Origin: Pseudomonadota bacterium
Lineage (GTDB): Bacteria; Pseudomonadota; Gammaproteobacteria; Steroidobacterales; Woeseiaceae
Reading direction: 5' to 3'
Assembly (NCBI GenBank): GCA_022572185.1
Contig: JACZWL010000016.1
Location: 1-61,112 of the forward strand
Length of the DNA stretch: 61,112 bases
Below the pieces are notes generated by a model that worked only from the letters and a program-made list of their open reading frames with translations, was not told where the DNA came from and searched no databases. Numbering within the stretch: position 1 is the first letter of the stretch; each line of letters begins with the position of its first letter. The position numbers were made by a program, and so were the translations under genes. Below are positions 50,709-58,821 of the stretch, piece after piece.

Positions 50709-51662
50709 GTGGATGAGTTTGCATTGATTCGCCGTTTTTTCGACCGGCCAGTGAAAGATGACAGCGTACGGCTGGGTATCGGCGATGACGGTGCTGTTAT
50801 TGTGCCGGATCCTGGCCGCGAACTGATCAGCGTCGTCGATACCATTGTTGCGGGGGTTCACTATCCTCTCGATCTCCCGCCATTCGACGTCGGATATCGT
50901 GCGGTTGCCATTAATCTCTCGGATGTTGCGGCCATGGGGGGAAGGCCTCGATGGATGACGCTGGCGCTCAGCATTCCGCAAGCGGACACGGGTTGGCTGT
51001 CGCTGTTTGCGGAGGGCCTGTTTACCGCGGCGGCCGAGGCCAAGGTATCCCTCGTCGGTGGCGATACGACTCGCAGCGAGACAACAGTCGTCAGTGTGCA
51101 AATGCTAGGCGACATCGATCCGCATGACGTTATCAAGAGATCCGGAGCTGGCCCGGGCGACAGCATCTTTGTTACGGGAACGCCGGGCGATGCAGCCGCC
51201 GGTCTCTCACTGCTCAAGAGCGGCTCCGATCAGACGGGCGAAAGCGAATATCTCATCGGTCGATTCGTTCGGCCGAGAGTGCGACTTGCGTTTGCCTCGT
51301 CAATCACAAGACTTGCCAGCGCCGCAATCGACTTGTCGGACGGTTTGTATGCGGATCTGCAAAAGCTTCTGATGGCAAGCAAGGCAGGCGCAAAATTAGA
51401 GCTGGCGCAGTTGCCGTTTTCCGCTGAGATTCTTGCCAAATTTGATTACGACGCAGTAATAAACTTCGCGCTCGCCGGCGGCGATGATTACGAGCTTTGT
51501 TTTACAGTGCCTCGATCCAAAGATGCTGAAATTCATGCCGTTGCGAAACAAAATCAGGTGCAGGTGACTCGTATCGGGCGGGTCGTATCGGGTGATGGCA
51601 TCGAATGTACAAAAGACGGTGTACCTTTCGAGTACGCGGATACCGGTTACCGGCATTTCTGA
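50709..51662 (+). CDS. thiL: Thiamine-monophosphate kinase
   Basis: ThiL phosphorylates thiamine monophosphate to the active cofactor. The 317-aa protein has the PurM-like ATP-binding motifs GIGDDGAVIVP, VAINLSDVAAMGGRP, LVGGDTTRS and the C-terminal LAGGDDYELCFTVP. The start is GTG. It lies in the standard nusB-thiL-pgpA order, with one base to the pgpA frame's earliest start. Confidence 0.95.
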   Translation: MDEFALIRRFFDRPVKDDSVRLGIGDDGAVIVPDPGRELISVVDTIVAGVHYPLDLPPFDVGYRAVAINLSDVAAMGGRPRWMTLALSIPQADTGWLSLFAEGLFTAAAEAKVSLVGGDTTRSETTVVSVQMLGDIDPHDVIKRSGAGPGDSIFVTGTPGDAAAGLSLLKSGSDQTGESEYLIGRFVRPRVRLAFASSITRLASAAIDLSDGLYADLQKLLMASKAGAKLELAQLPFSAEILAKFDYDAVINFALAGGDDYELCFTVPRSKDAEIHAVAKQNQVQVTRIGRVVSGDGIECTKDGVPFEYADTGYRHF

Positions 51663-51680
51663 GTGTTGGAGCCCGGAAAA

Positions 51681-52169
51681 ATGGCAGCAGTCGACACAGA
51701 AATCAGGCGAAAAGTTTTACGTGATCCGGTGAACCTGTTGGCATTCGGTTTGGGAGCCGGACTGTCGCCGGTGGCACCGGGCACCCTGGGGTCTCTCCTC
51801 GGTGTGGCACTGGCCTGGGCCACTCTGGCCCTGCCGCTTGAATTTCGTCTTATGGTCGCCGTCGCTCTGATATTGAGCGGCATCTGGCTGTGCGGCGAGA
51901 GCGCCCGGCGCATCGGTGTGCATGACCACCCGGGTATTGTCTGGGACGAGATCGCCGGTATCTATCTGGTGCTCCTGGCCGCACCCTCGACAACAATGGC
52001 CTGGGCCCTGGGATTCGGGCTGTTCAGGCTTTTTGACATCTGGAAACCCTGGCCGATTCGCGACCTGGATCACAGACTGAAAGGCGGCCTCGGAATTATG
52101 CTGGATGACCTTGTTGCCGCTCTGTACGCCGCATTATTACTGGTGTTCTCGGGGTGGCTGATGTTCTGA
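51681..52169 (+). CDS. pgpA: Phosphatidylglycerophosphatase A
   Basis: PgpA removes the phosphate from phosphatidylglycerol phosphate at the inner membrane. The roughly 162-aa protein has several membrane helices and the family motifs GLGAGLSPVAPGTLGSL, HDHPGIVWDEIAG and RLFDIWKPWPIRDLDHRLKG. The ATG with an upstream GGAG is preferred over a GTG at 51663. Confidence 0.93.
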   Translation: MAAVDTEIRRKVLRDPVNLLAFGLGAGLSPVAPGTLGSLLGVALAWATLALPLEFRLMVAVALILSGIWLCGESARRIGVHDHPGIVWDEIAGIYLVLLAAPSTTMAWALGFGLFRLFDIWKPWPIRDLDHRLKGGLGIMLDDLVAALYAALLLVFSGWLMF

Positions 52170-52183
52170 ATAGTTGAGAACAA

Positions 52184-53488
52184 ATGGCCCGTTCCGTAAC
52201 AGAACTGCAGCAACCTTCTGACGCCCCCGCGAAAATCGGCAAGTACGTCATTATCAACAAAGTCGGTAAGGGAAGTACCGGTATGGTCTATCTCTCACAC
52301 GACCCCTACTACCGCCGCGACGTCGCAATCAAGGTCTATAACATCGAGGAAGATTCCGATCCCGAGCGTGCCAAGGTGTCCCGCAAAATGTTCTACAACG
52401 AAGCTCACATGGTGGGCATGTTGCAACACCCGAACATCATGCCGATATACGACGCGGGCGAAGAAGGTGGCAAATACTACGTCGTTACCGAACATGTTCA
52501 GGGCGCGCGCACACTGGCATCCTATTGCCGCCCGGACAATCTGCTGCGTGTCGACGATGTCGTAGAAATAATTTACAAGTGCGCCAAGGCGCTGCATTAC
52601 TCACACGGCAGGGGCGTTATTCACCGCGACATCAAACCGAGTAACGTGATGCTGACGATCGATAACGACGTGAGGATCATCGACTTCGGCATCGCGATTT
52701 GTAATGACTCGGATATTTCGCGTATTGAAGGCATTGCCGGATCGCCGAGCTACATGTCACCTGAACAAGTGCAGTCGGAAGAACTGACATCTCGATCAGA
52801 TCTCTACTCACTTGGCGCTGTGCTTTATGAACTGCTGACCGGTTTCCGGCCGTTCCGCGCAGATAATCTGTCGAAGTTGTTGCATCAGATCGTCTATGCG
52901 ACACCACCGCCGATTCATACTTACCGCAATGACATTCCGGAAGAGCTCGAGAACGTCGTGGCGATGAGCATGCAAAAGGATCCGGACAAACGCTGCACGA
53001 GCGGTGCCGCAATGGCCGCCGACCTGACGCACGTCTATCAGGATCTCCGGACTAAATATGACAGCCTCGACAACCAGGAACACTTCGATTTGCTGCGCAC
53101 GCTCACATTCTTCCATGAATTCTCGCATGCCGAAATCTGGGAAGTGCTTCGAGCCAGTGACTGGCATGAGTACAAAGACGGCGAGGACATTGTCCGCGAA
53201 GGTGAGATGGATGACCGTTTCTACATTATCGTTTCCGGACAAGCCGCCGTGGATGCCAATGGCAGGAGTCTCGGCATACTCAAAAGCGGCGCTTGTTTTG
53301 GTGAGACCAGTTACGTCCGCGGCGCAAAACGAACCGCATCTATCGGAGCCAAAGGCCCGGTCACTATTCTCAGAGTCAGCTCAACCCTGATGGAGCAGGT
53401 GTCCTCCGCCTGTCAGTTACGTTTTAATAAAGTCTTCCTGCGCTCGCTGATTACCCGCCTCCAGGGAGACGGCGGCTCCAGTAATTAA
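52184..53488 (+). CDS. Ser/Thr protein kinase with C-terminal cyclic-nucleotide-binding-like domain
   Basis: The 434-aa soluble protein is a Hanks-type kinase (about 20-290) with the glycine loop VGKGSTGMVYL, lysine K50 in VAIKV, catalytic HRDIKPSN (D149), DFG (D167) and SPEQ activation segment, all intact. Residues about 310-420 form a CAP_ED-like domain (FYIIVSGQAAVDANGRSLG, then CFGETSYVRGAKRTASIGA), the phosphate-binding cassette pattern GE...RTA. This is the layout of a bacterial cyclic-nucleotide- or ligand-gated kinase. There is no membrane segment, unlike PknB-type kinases. No cyclase gene is adjacent. Candidate partners are the FHA proteins at 34.3 and 55.1 kb. Confidence 0.93.
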   Translation: MARSVTELQQPSDAPAKIGKYVIINKVGKGSTGMVYLSHDPYYRRDVAIKVYNIEEDSDPERAKVSRKMFYNEAHMVGMLQHPNIMPIYDAGEEGGKYYVVTEHVQGARTLASYCRPDNLLRVDDVVEIIYKCAKALHYSHGRGVIHRDIKPSNVMLTIDNDVRIIDFGIAICNDSDISRIEGIAGSPSYMSPEQVQSEELTSRSDLYSLGAVLYELLTGFRPFRADNLSKLLHQIVYATPPPIHTYRNDIPEELENVVAMSMQKDPDKRCTSGAAMAADLTHVYQDLRTKYDSLDNQEHFDLLRTLTFFHEFSHAEIWEVLRASDWHEYKDGEDIVREGEMDDRFYIIVSGQAAVDANGRSLGILKSGACFGETSYVRGAKRTASIGAKGPVTILRVSSTLMEQVSSACQLRFNKVFLRSLITRLQGDGGSSN

Positions 53489-53500
53489 GCAGACAAGTTC

Positions 53501-53517
53501 CCAGTGGTCCAACAAGG
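53501..53517. repeat. Copy 3 of the GTTGGACCACT repeat, inverted
   Basis: On the minus strand this reads CCTTGTTGGACCACTGG, matching CTTGTTGGACCACTAGG before nrdR with one difference. It lies 12 bp after the kinase stop. Confidence 0.6.
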
Positions 53518-53634
53518 CCTCGTCGCTCTGGACAGGCTGGATCCACCCGTTTTTGCTGGTTGCCTGCGCTTTCTTGCGCGCCAGTGTTGGTTACAATGAG
53601 GAACCTGATTCGACGCAGTGACTGGCGTGACGTC

Positions 53635-54666
53635 ATGCCGAGTACCGAACAACTTGATCAAAGCGCAGCCGCCAGGACGCTGGATCGCGACCGCATTCCA
53701 AATCTTGACCTGCAGGGCTTGTTGTCTGACGACGATGCGGCGCGCTCGATGCTGGTTGAGCAGATCCGGAGTGCCTGCCTCGAAACCGGCTTCTTCTATG
53801 TCCACAATACCTGTGTCGGTGATGACGTTGTGCAGAGGGCTTTGGCGGCAACGCGGACATTCTTCGCTTTGGCCGACGACAGCCCGATCAAACTGGATGT
53901 TCACAACGAGCACGCAAGCGGCCTCAAAGGCTGGACATCAATTTTTGGCGAGCCTGCCTATCAAAAAGACACGGTCGCCCATGTTGAATCTTTCGATATC
54001 GGCCAGGAATTGACCGCGGATCAATACCGGAGCCTGGCGATAGAGCCGAATATCTGGCCGGATGTTCCAGGGTTCCGCGAGGCGATTCTCGACTACTACG
54101 AGCAGGCCACCAGGCTGGCAAGAGCATTGAGCGAGGTCTTTGCAGAGATCCTGGGCGTCGAGCGAGACTTTTTTAACGAACGCAGCCGCGAAAAGGCACC
54201 GCGCACGATGCGCCTGCTGCATTACCCGGCCAACGATGCACCGGTCGATAAACGCAATGTCGGTATCGCGGCTCATACCGATTTCGAGTGTTTCACAATC
54301 ATGAACCAGACCGCTTCGGGACTCGAACTGACCGACGTCAGCGGGCACTGGTGCGAGGCACCATCAGATATTGCTGCCTTCACGGTCGTCCTCGGTGACA
54401 TGATGGAGCGATTTTCCAACGGCTGGCTGACGGCGACCGGGCATCGCGTCGTCAACACGCCGTGGACACGCTACTCGATGATCCTGTTTTTCGCGGTAGA
54501 CGGAGACTACACGGTCGCACCGCTGCCCCGGTTCATCAGTGCGGAAAATCCGGCGCGATACGATCCTGTTACACAGGGCGAACATATTGCACGGGAGCTG
54601 AAGCGATCCAATGCTTACCGGCAGGCAACATCCGGAATGGTGCCGGGCACTGACTTAATTGACTAG
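53635..54666 (+). CDS. 2-oxoglutarate/Fe(II)-dependent oxygenase (isopenicillin-N-synthase-like)
   Basis: A non-haem iron oxygenase of unknown substrate. The 343-aa protein has the N-terminal domain of the family (IPNLDLQGLL, ACLETGFFYVHN), the iron ligands H and D in AAHTDFECFTIM and H in TGHRVVNTP, and the 2-oxoglutarate-binding RYSMILFF. Relatives include plant-type ACC oxidase and gibberellin oxidases, and bacterial proteins of uncertain role. The start could also be ATG 53596 (13 residues longer). The final nine codons form one arm of a long inverted repeat that extends past the stop. Confidence 0.9.
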   Translation: MPSTEQLDQSAAARTLDRDRIPNLDLQGLLSDDDAARSMLVEQIRSACLETGFFYVHNTCVGDDVVQRALAATRTFFALADDSPIKLDVHNEHASGLKGWTSIFGEPAYQKDTVAHVESFDIGQELTADQYRSLAIEPNIWPDVPGFREAILDYYEQATRLARALSEVFAEILGVERDFFNERSREKAPRTMRLLHYPANDAPVDKRNVGIAAHTDFECFTIMNQTASGLELTDVSGHWCEAPSDIAAFTVVLGDMMERFSNGWLTATGHRVVNTPWTRYSMILFFAVDGDYTVAPLPRFISAENPARYDPVTQGEHIARELKRSNAYRQATSGMVPGTDLID

Positions 54667-54736
54667 AAAAAATTGGAGCTGGCTTGCAGGCGGAATCCCG
54701 CAAGCCGATTAGTCAAATAAGTCAGTGCTCGGCACC
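54639..54736. repeat. Long inverted repeat spanning the oxygenase stop codon
   Basis: Positions 54639-54665 and 54710-54736 are inverted copies over 27 bp with two mismatches. Inside lies a second hairpin, GGCTTGC (54681-54687) with GCAAGCC (54700-54706). The left arm is coding sequence for the last residues of the oxygenase; the right arm is its mirror image after the stop. It resembles the long hairpins before glyA in stem length but lacks their tip. Confidence 0.9.
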
Positions 54737-54777
54737 CGTTTACTCTACTCGAGCGGTATGTTCTTTCGCCCAGCAGG

Positions 54778-54873
54778 CTAAAGACCCAGTTTCGCTCTTT
54801 CTGAATTCAGGTGTTCCACCATGCGGTTCACGATAAGTTCGTATCGCGGATCGCCATCCAATGGCGCGAACAT
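54778..54873 (-). pseudogene. C-terminal fragment of a lost gene (TPR/cyclase-type C-terminus)
   Basis: A 31-codon frame reads MFAPLDGDPRYELIVNRM, continues with an EHL-type helix and ends ERAKLGL before TAG. An in-frame TGA stands just upstream, so the rest is gone. Endings of the form F-x-P-L-x-D-P-R-[FY] are typical of TPR-containing regulators such as TPR-adenylate cyclases, which is the basis for the tentative call. It lies in the 408-bp gap between the oxygenase and the ExeA-FHA gene. Confidence 0.4.
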
Positions 54874-54941
54874 GGCAAATCAGGACATCCATCAATTGCT
54901 GAGTCATTTCTCGGTAAATAACCGAAAAATCCATGCAAGTC

Positions 54942-54991
54942 TTGTGGGTATCCTGAATCTTCTGTTTCTTGAGTTTGTGGGTGTCCTAAAT
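54942..54991. repeat. Imperfect direct repeat TTGTGGGTRTCCTRAAT
   Basis: Two 17-bp copies (54942-54958 and 54975-54991) differ at two positions and are spaced 33 bp apart. Together with the gene fragment next to them they suggest the scar of a past insertion. Nothing else is recognisable between here and 55074. Confidence 0.5.
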
Positions 54992-55074
54992 TTACTAATG
55001 GATCGTTTTCGGACGGTCAGAATCTGATACTGCCGGTAATATTGGGCGCCAACGATGACAGGATTCCTTGTCCT

Positions 55075-57498
55075 TTAAGTTTGCCTGAGCTTTATTTGAA
55101 AATTCCCAATTATGATGATGTCACCGGCTCGCAAATCACAGTGAGTTATCTTCCTGGAATTGACTATCGTTCCGTTGGCGCTGTTCAGGTCTTCGATGTA
55201 AAGCCCCTGTTCGGTGCAAAAGATCAGTGCGTGGTGGCGACTGACAAATTCGCTGTTGAGACGCAGCTCGCTGTCTTCACTCCTTCCTACCATGATACGC
55301 GACTGACCTTCTGCAACCTCCATGACCTGTTCGATTTTTCCATCCTTGACAATCTCGAATGCTGCGATGATGGTGCCGGACTGCTCGGCAGTGGAATCCG
55401 GCCTGGATGCCGTTGAATGTACCGCCAGCTGATTCTCGGGCTTCTGTGAATTGCGCGCTTCGGTCTTCGGCTGCTCAAGCGACTTTGAGTTCTCTGTCAG
55501 CTGCGCCTGAGTCCCCGTGAGCATTTGTCCGACCTCCGGCAGTTCCAGGTCGAGGGTTGAAATGTCTTCGGTTTGCGCCAGTTCCATATCAAGGGAATCA
55601 AGTTCCTCGTTCTTTGCCTCTGATGCCATGATTTCCTGGCTGCCCGAGGCTAGCTCAGCTTTCAGATCCGCGATGCGCGCGTCTTTTTCCGATACGGACT
55701 CCTCCAGGTTCTTCAGAGCAGCAACGTGAAGTCGCAGCGATGCGCTTTCATCCTGCGATTCCTGCAGCAGCTTTTCGAGGTCGCCAAAGGCTTCGTCTCG
55801 CGAATCCAGCTCGCCCCGGAGCGTCAGCAGCTCGCCAGCTTTTTGCTCGATCTCATCCTTGAGGCCCGCAGTGTTTTTGTCGAGAGCGTCGATTTCAACG
55901 ACTCGCTGGTCGGCCAGCTTGAGATCGGCCGAGAGCACCTTAACTCTTGCCTGCAGTTCTGATTTCAGGCGGCTCAGCTCTTTTACATTTGCATTGGCTC
56001 TGGAAATATCAGTCTGCGCGGTATTTGCCGCTTTTCTTTCCCTCTCCAGGTCTGTAGAAAGATTGTTTGACGCTTTTTCACTTTTGAGCAACGCTTTCGT
56101 GCTGTCAGACAGGGCTTGCTTCAGTCGCCCGACCTCGTCGCTGTGGTCCTCAAGAACCCTGGCCAGCTTCTCGGTTTCTGCAGTCTGCGCGGTTCTTGTT
56201 GCTTTTCTCTCCTTCTCCAGATCGGTAGCGAGTTTCTTTGAAGTTCCTTCACTTTTCTGCAACGCTGTCGTGCTGTCAGACAGTGCTTGTTGCAGTCGCC
56301 CGACCTGCTCGGTCTGATCCGCAAGAGCACTGGTCAGTGTCTTGGATTCTGCGGTCTGCGCGTCCAGCTTATTGCGCAGCTCGTTAATTTCCTTGTCACG
56401 GGCGGCGATGTCTTCAAGAGCCTGCGTCCGATCCGCCCTGAATTCGCCGATTTGCTCTGAAAGCTGGGAAATTTGTTCCAGCAGATTATTGTCACCAACA
56501 TCCGGCCTTTTGGCTTTCGGCGTGGGTTTCTCGACTGGTTTCTTGGTCGCTGAATCTCTGGGCGTTATGCGTTCCCCGGTCTGGCCATCGGCCTGCACGA
56601 GCTTGAAATCAGGATCGGTCCTGCGTCGCCCCTTTCCTTGCAGAGGAACCACATGTGGCAAGAGTCGGCGCTTATCTGCAACGCTGCGTACAAGATCCTC
56701 AGTAATGGCATGCAATTCCAGGACATAGGCTTCTGTGAGCAGGTCATTGCACAGCATGTTTATCAGGTTGGGAATCCCACCGGTATACCGGTAAATGAGC
56801 GGATGGGCCTCGCTCGAGAATTTAACGACATCACTACCCCCGGCCAACCTAAGCCGGTGCCAGACATAGTTCGCTGTTTCTTCCTCGGTATAGACGCGAA
56901 TATTGAAATGGACGTGACTGTGGAACTTAACCTGGCTCATGGCCGGCGAGTCCATGATTTGCTCGACATCGGAAGTACCAGCAAGTACGACGCTAAGCAC
57001 CCGGCGGTCTTTGACTTTGATCGCGGAGATCCGTCGAAGCTGCTCTAATACTGTTGGATTAATCAGGTGCGCGTTATCAATCATAATCAGGACAGGATCG
57101 CCGGCCATGCCACGATGGACGAGGAATTCCTTGGTGATACGCCAGAGCTCACGCGAAGTGCCGGTAATATCGCTAAATCCGAGTTGCCTCAGAAACGCAC
57201 AGTAGAATTCCTTCTTACCATTGCAAGTCTCATCAATGGTCACATAACAGATGTCATCACCAAGGCTGGTAATGTAACGGTTCAGTAACGTGGTTTTTCC
57301 CGATCCATCGGCCCCGCAAATGACTACCAGGCAATCGGATTGGTCCGTGGCGCTGGCCAGATGGGACATCAGCAAGGAATACTGCTCGGTATGAAAAATT
57401 TGCGATGGTTGGGTGAGCCGGGCAAAAGGCGGCCGCGTGAACCCGAAGAATTCGAGATACGTTGGATCGATACCAGGGTTCTCTAGCGCACGTACCAC
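55075..57498 (-). CDS. ExeA/GspA-like AAA+ ATPase with long coiled coil and C-terminal FHA domain
   Basis: The 807-aa protein has three parts. Residues about 1-290 are an ExeA-type AAA ATPase with Walker A GADGSGKTT (62-70) and Walker B VLIMIDNAH (136-144), beginning YLEFFGFTRPPF as ExeA proteins do. Residues about 335-690 are a charged coiled coil with an internal duplication (VGRLQQALSDSTTALQKSE against VGRLKQALSDSTKALLKSE). The last 90 residues are an FHA domain (MVGRSEDSELRLNSEFVSRH, NSANGTIVNSRKI). There is no membrane helix and no peptidoglycan-binding domain, unlike true GspA. The start is GTG. It may be a phosphothreonine-reading ATPase linked to the kinase 1.6 kb away. Confidence 0.88.
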   Translation of the reverse strand: MVRALENPGIDPTYLEFFGFTRPPFARLTQPSQIFHTEQYSLLMSHLASATDQSDCLVVICGADGSGKTTLLNRYITSLGDDICYVTIDETCNGKKEFYCAFLRQLGFSDITGTSRELWRITKEFLVHRGMAGDPVLIMIDNAHLINPTVLEQLRRISAIKVKDRRVLSVVLAGTSDVEQIMDSPAMSQVKFHSHVHFNIRVYTEEETANYVWHRLRLAGGSDVVKFSSEAHPLIYRYTGGIPNLINMLCNDLLTEAYVLELHAITEDLVRSVADKRRLLPHVVPLQGKGRRRTDPDFKLVQADGQTGERITPRDSATKKPVEKPTPKAKRPDVGDNNLLEQISQLSEQIGEFRADRTQALEDIAARDKEINELRNKLDAQTAESKTLTSALADQTEQVGRLQQALSDSTTALQKSEGTSKKLATDLEKERKATRTAQTAETEKLARVLEDHSDEVGRLKQALSDSTKALLKSEKASNNLSTDLERERKAANTAQTDISRANANVKELSRLKSELQARVKVLSADLKLADQRVVEIDALDKNTAGLKDEIEQKAGELLTLRGELDSRDEAFGDLEKLLQESQDESASLRLHVAALKNLEESVSEKDARIADLKAELASGSQEIMASEAKNEELDSLDMELAQTEDISTLDLELPEVGQMLTGTQAQLTENSKSLEQPKTEARNSQKPENQLAVHSTASRPDSTAEQSGTIIAAFEIVKDGKIEQVMEVAEGQSRIMVGRSEDSELRLNSEFVSRHHALIFCTEQGLYIEDLNSANGTIVNSRKITHCDLRAGDIIIIGNFQIKLRQT

Positions 57499-57547
57499 GC
57501 ACTGATTCCCATATTATGTTTTTTATCGTCTGGCAGACACCTTGGTT

Positions 57548-57622
57548 CTAGTTGTCTGGGGTGTCGTGTTGCCGACGTTTCTCACCAGGCCCCTCGCTGG
57601 CGCTGGAGATATTTTTAACCAT
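57548..57622 (-). CDS. Possible 24-aa leader peptide
   Basis: A short frame on the minus strand (MVKNISSASEGPG, then a basic QKRRQH-like stretch and TPDN) has GAGGA at 6-7 bases before its ATG, a better ribosome-binding site than the ExeA-FHA gene itself. It lies between the predicted promoter and that gene. No similarity is known to me; it could be a leader peptide, a small protein or chance. Confidence 0.3.
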   Translation of the reverse strand: MVKNISSASEGPGEKRRQHDTPDN

Positions 57623-57674
57623 AAATCCTCATGTTTGGAAGTGAATTTCGGTAACTTTGTAGGGTTTGCTCATA

Positions 57675-57703
57675 ACTATATGAAAATTATAATTATTTGC
57701 CAA
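57675..57703 (-). promoter_or_regulatory. Promoter for the ExeA-FHA gene
   Basis: On the minus strand TTGGCA and TATAGT are separated by exactly 17 bp in an AT-rich island within the otherwise GC-rich 420-bp gap 57499-57918. Transcription would start near 57668, giving a leader of about 170 nt that contains the possible 24-aa frame. Confidence 0.6.
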
Positions 57704-57885
57704 TCGAAATTATGGTGAATGCAGCAAATAGCGGCACCGTGCGCGCGGCAGGGGAATTGCTTTTCTGGCCGGTTTGAGCCCGTCGCGGCCGACCCGTTCT
57801 GATCGATCGAATCACCGCTTCCAGCGACAGCAGCCAGACGCAGGCGATCTGATCGGATGGTGCCTGTACGGTCGGAATTGACCTG

Positions 57886-57922
57886 CTAGTACTCCATCAA
57901 TATCACCTTGACGGAGTACTAG
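57886..57922. repeat. CTAGTACTCC hairpin repeat, copy B, overlapping the xseB stop
   Basis: A perfect 10-bp stem CTAGTACTCC/GGAGTACTAG encloses a 17-nt loop. The xseB stop codon (minus strand) is the TAG within the arm nearest the gene, as in copy A at 36141-36177. Confidence 0.88.
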
Positions 57923-58155
57923 TCCTCGGGCTCGAATTCCTCGAGTGACTCCTCGCCGCCCGCACTCTTCAGGAGGATCTGGACTTTCTGTTCGGCTTCC
58001 TTGAGGGCTGTCTGGCAGCTCCGCGTGAGCTTGATGCCTTCCTCGAATTTCTTCATGGCCTTGTCGAGCGGCAGCTCGCCACTTTCAAGTTCGTCGACCA
58101 GAGATTCGAGGTCGGCAAGGGCTTTTTCGAGATTGACGGGTTTGCTGGCAGTCAT
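57919..58155 (-). CDS. xseB: Exodeoxyribonuclease VII small subunit
   Basis: XseB binds XseA (encoded at 20.8-22.2 kb) to form the nuclease. The 78-aa protein has the family core NLEKALADLESLVDELESGE, PLDKAMKKFEEGIKL and CQTALKEAEQKVQIL with an acidic tail. The ATG giving MTASKPVNLEKAL is chosen; 22 upstream in-frame codons have no similarity. It is usually followed by ispA, which is absent here. The stop lies within the CTAGTACTCC repeat. Confidence 0.93.
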   Translation of the reverse strand: MTASKPVNLEKALADLESLVDELESGELPLDKAMKKFEEGIKLTRSCQTALKEAEQKVQILLKSAGGEESLEEFEPED

Positions 58156-58280
58156 TTGTCCGGGTATTTCGATGTCGTGAGGAGAGCGCGCTACGCTACA
58201 TCGCTGCCACAGTAGCGTCAATCGAGTCTGCGTCGAGTCCTCATTGACAATACCGCTTCTCCGGCTTCAGTGTGCACCCG

Positions 58281-58297
58281 TTTAGACTCAGTCTAAA
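58281..58297. promoter_or_regulatory. Palindromic operator candidate before rubrerythrin
   Basis: TTTAGACTCAGTCTAAA is a perfect palindrome with 8-bp arms, 34 bp before the rubrerythrin ATG. Its shape resembles Fur/PerR/Irr-type operators, which would suit a peroxide-stress gene. A TTGACA lies further upstream (58244-58249), but no well-spaced -10 was found. Confidence 0.5.
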
Positions 58298-58331
58298 TCC
58301 GAATGAGACGTATTATTGAGAGGAGCGATTC

Positions 58332-58751
58332 ATGTCATTGAAGGGCAGCAAGACCGAACAGAATCTGAAAGACGCGTTTTCCGGCGAATCACAGGCGAAC
58401 CGGCGCTATCTGTATTTCGCGGCCAAAGCCGACGTTGAAGGATACAACGACGTTTCCGCTGTGTTTCGCTCAACGGCGGAAGGCGAGACCGGGCATGCAC
58501 ATGGCCACCTCGAGTATCTCGAGGAAGTCGGTGACCCCGCGACCGGGCTGCCGATCGGTGCGACCTCGGATAACCTGGCTGCGGCAATCGCCGGTGAGAC
58601 ACACGAGTACACGGATATGTATCCGGGCATGGCCAAGTCGGCGCGCGACGAGGGCTTCGAAGAGATTGCCGACTGGTTCGAGACGCTCGCCAAAGCCGAG
58701 CGTTCACACGCGAACCGCTTCCAAAAAGCACTGGATACACTGGATCAATAA
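58332..58751 (+). CDS. rbr: Rubrerythrin (erythrin domain only)
   Basis: A di-iron protein expected to reduce hydrogen peroxide. The 139-aa protein has the ferritin-like iron ligands in [36 protein letters not shown] and [11 protein letters not shown]. It lacks the C-terminal rubredoxin domain of classical rubrerythrins, so electrons must come from another carrier. GAGAGGAG precedes the ATG. It is followed by the GlpC-like/DUF3501 pair, a conserved three-gene arrangement that is broken here. Confidence 0.92.
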   Translation: MSLKGSKTEQNLKDAFSGESQANRRYLYFAAKADVEGYNDVSAVFRSTAEGETGHAHGHLEYLEEVGDPATGLPIGATSDNLAAAIAGETHEYTDMYPGMAKSARDEGFEEIADWFETLAKAERSHANRFQKALDTLDQ

Positions 58752-58821
58752 AATTGCTGCGTAACGCCGGTTGGAGTCACTCTTGCGTGGCCGGCGTTGC
58801 GTCGGGCACCTGCATTCGGCC

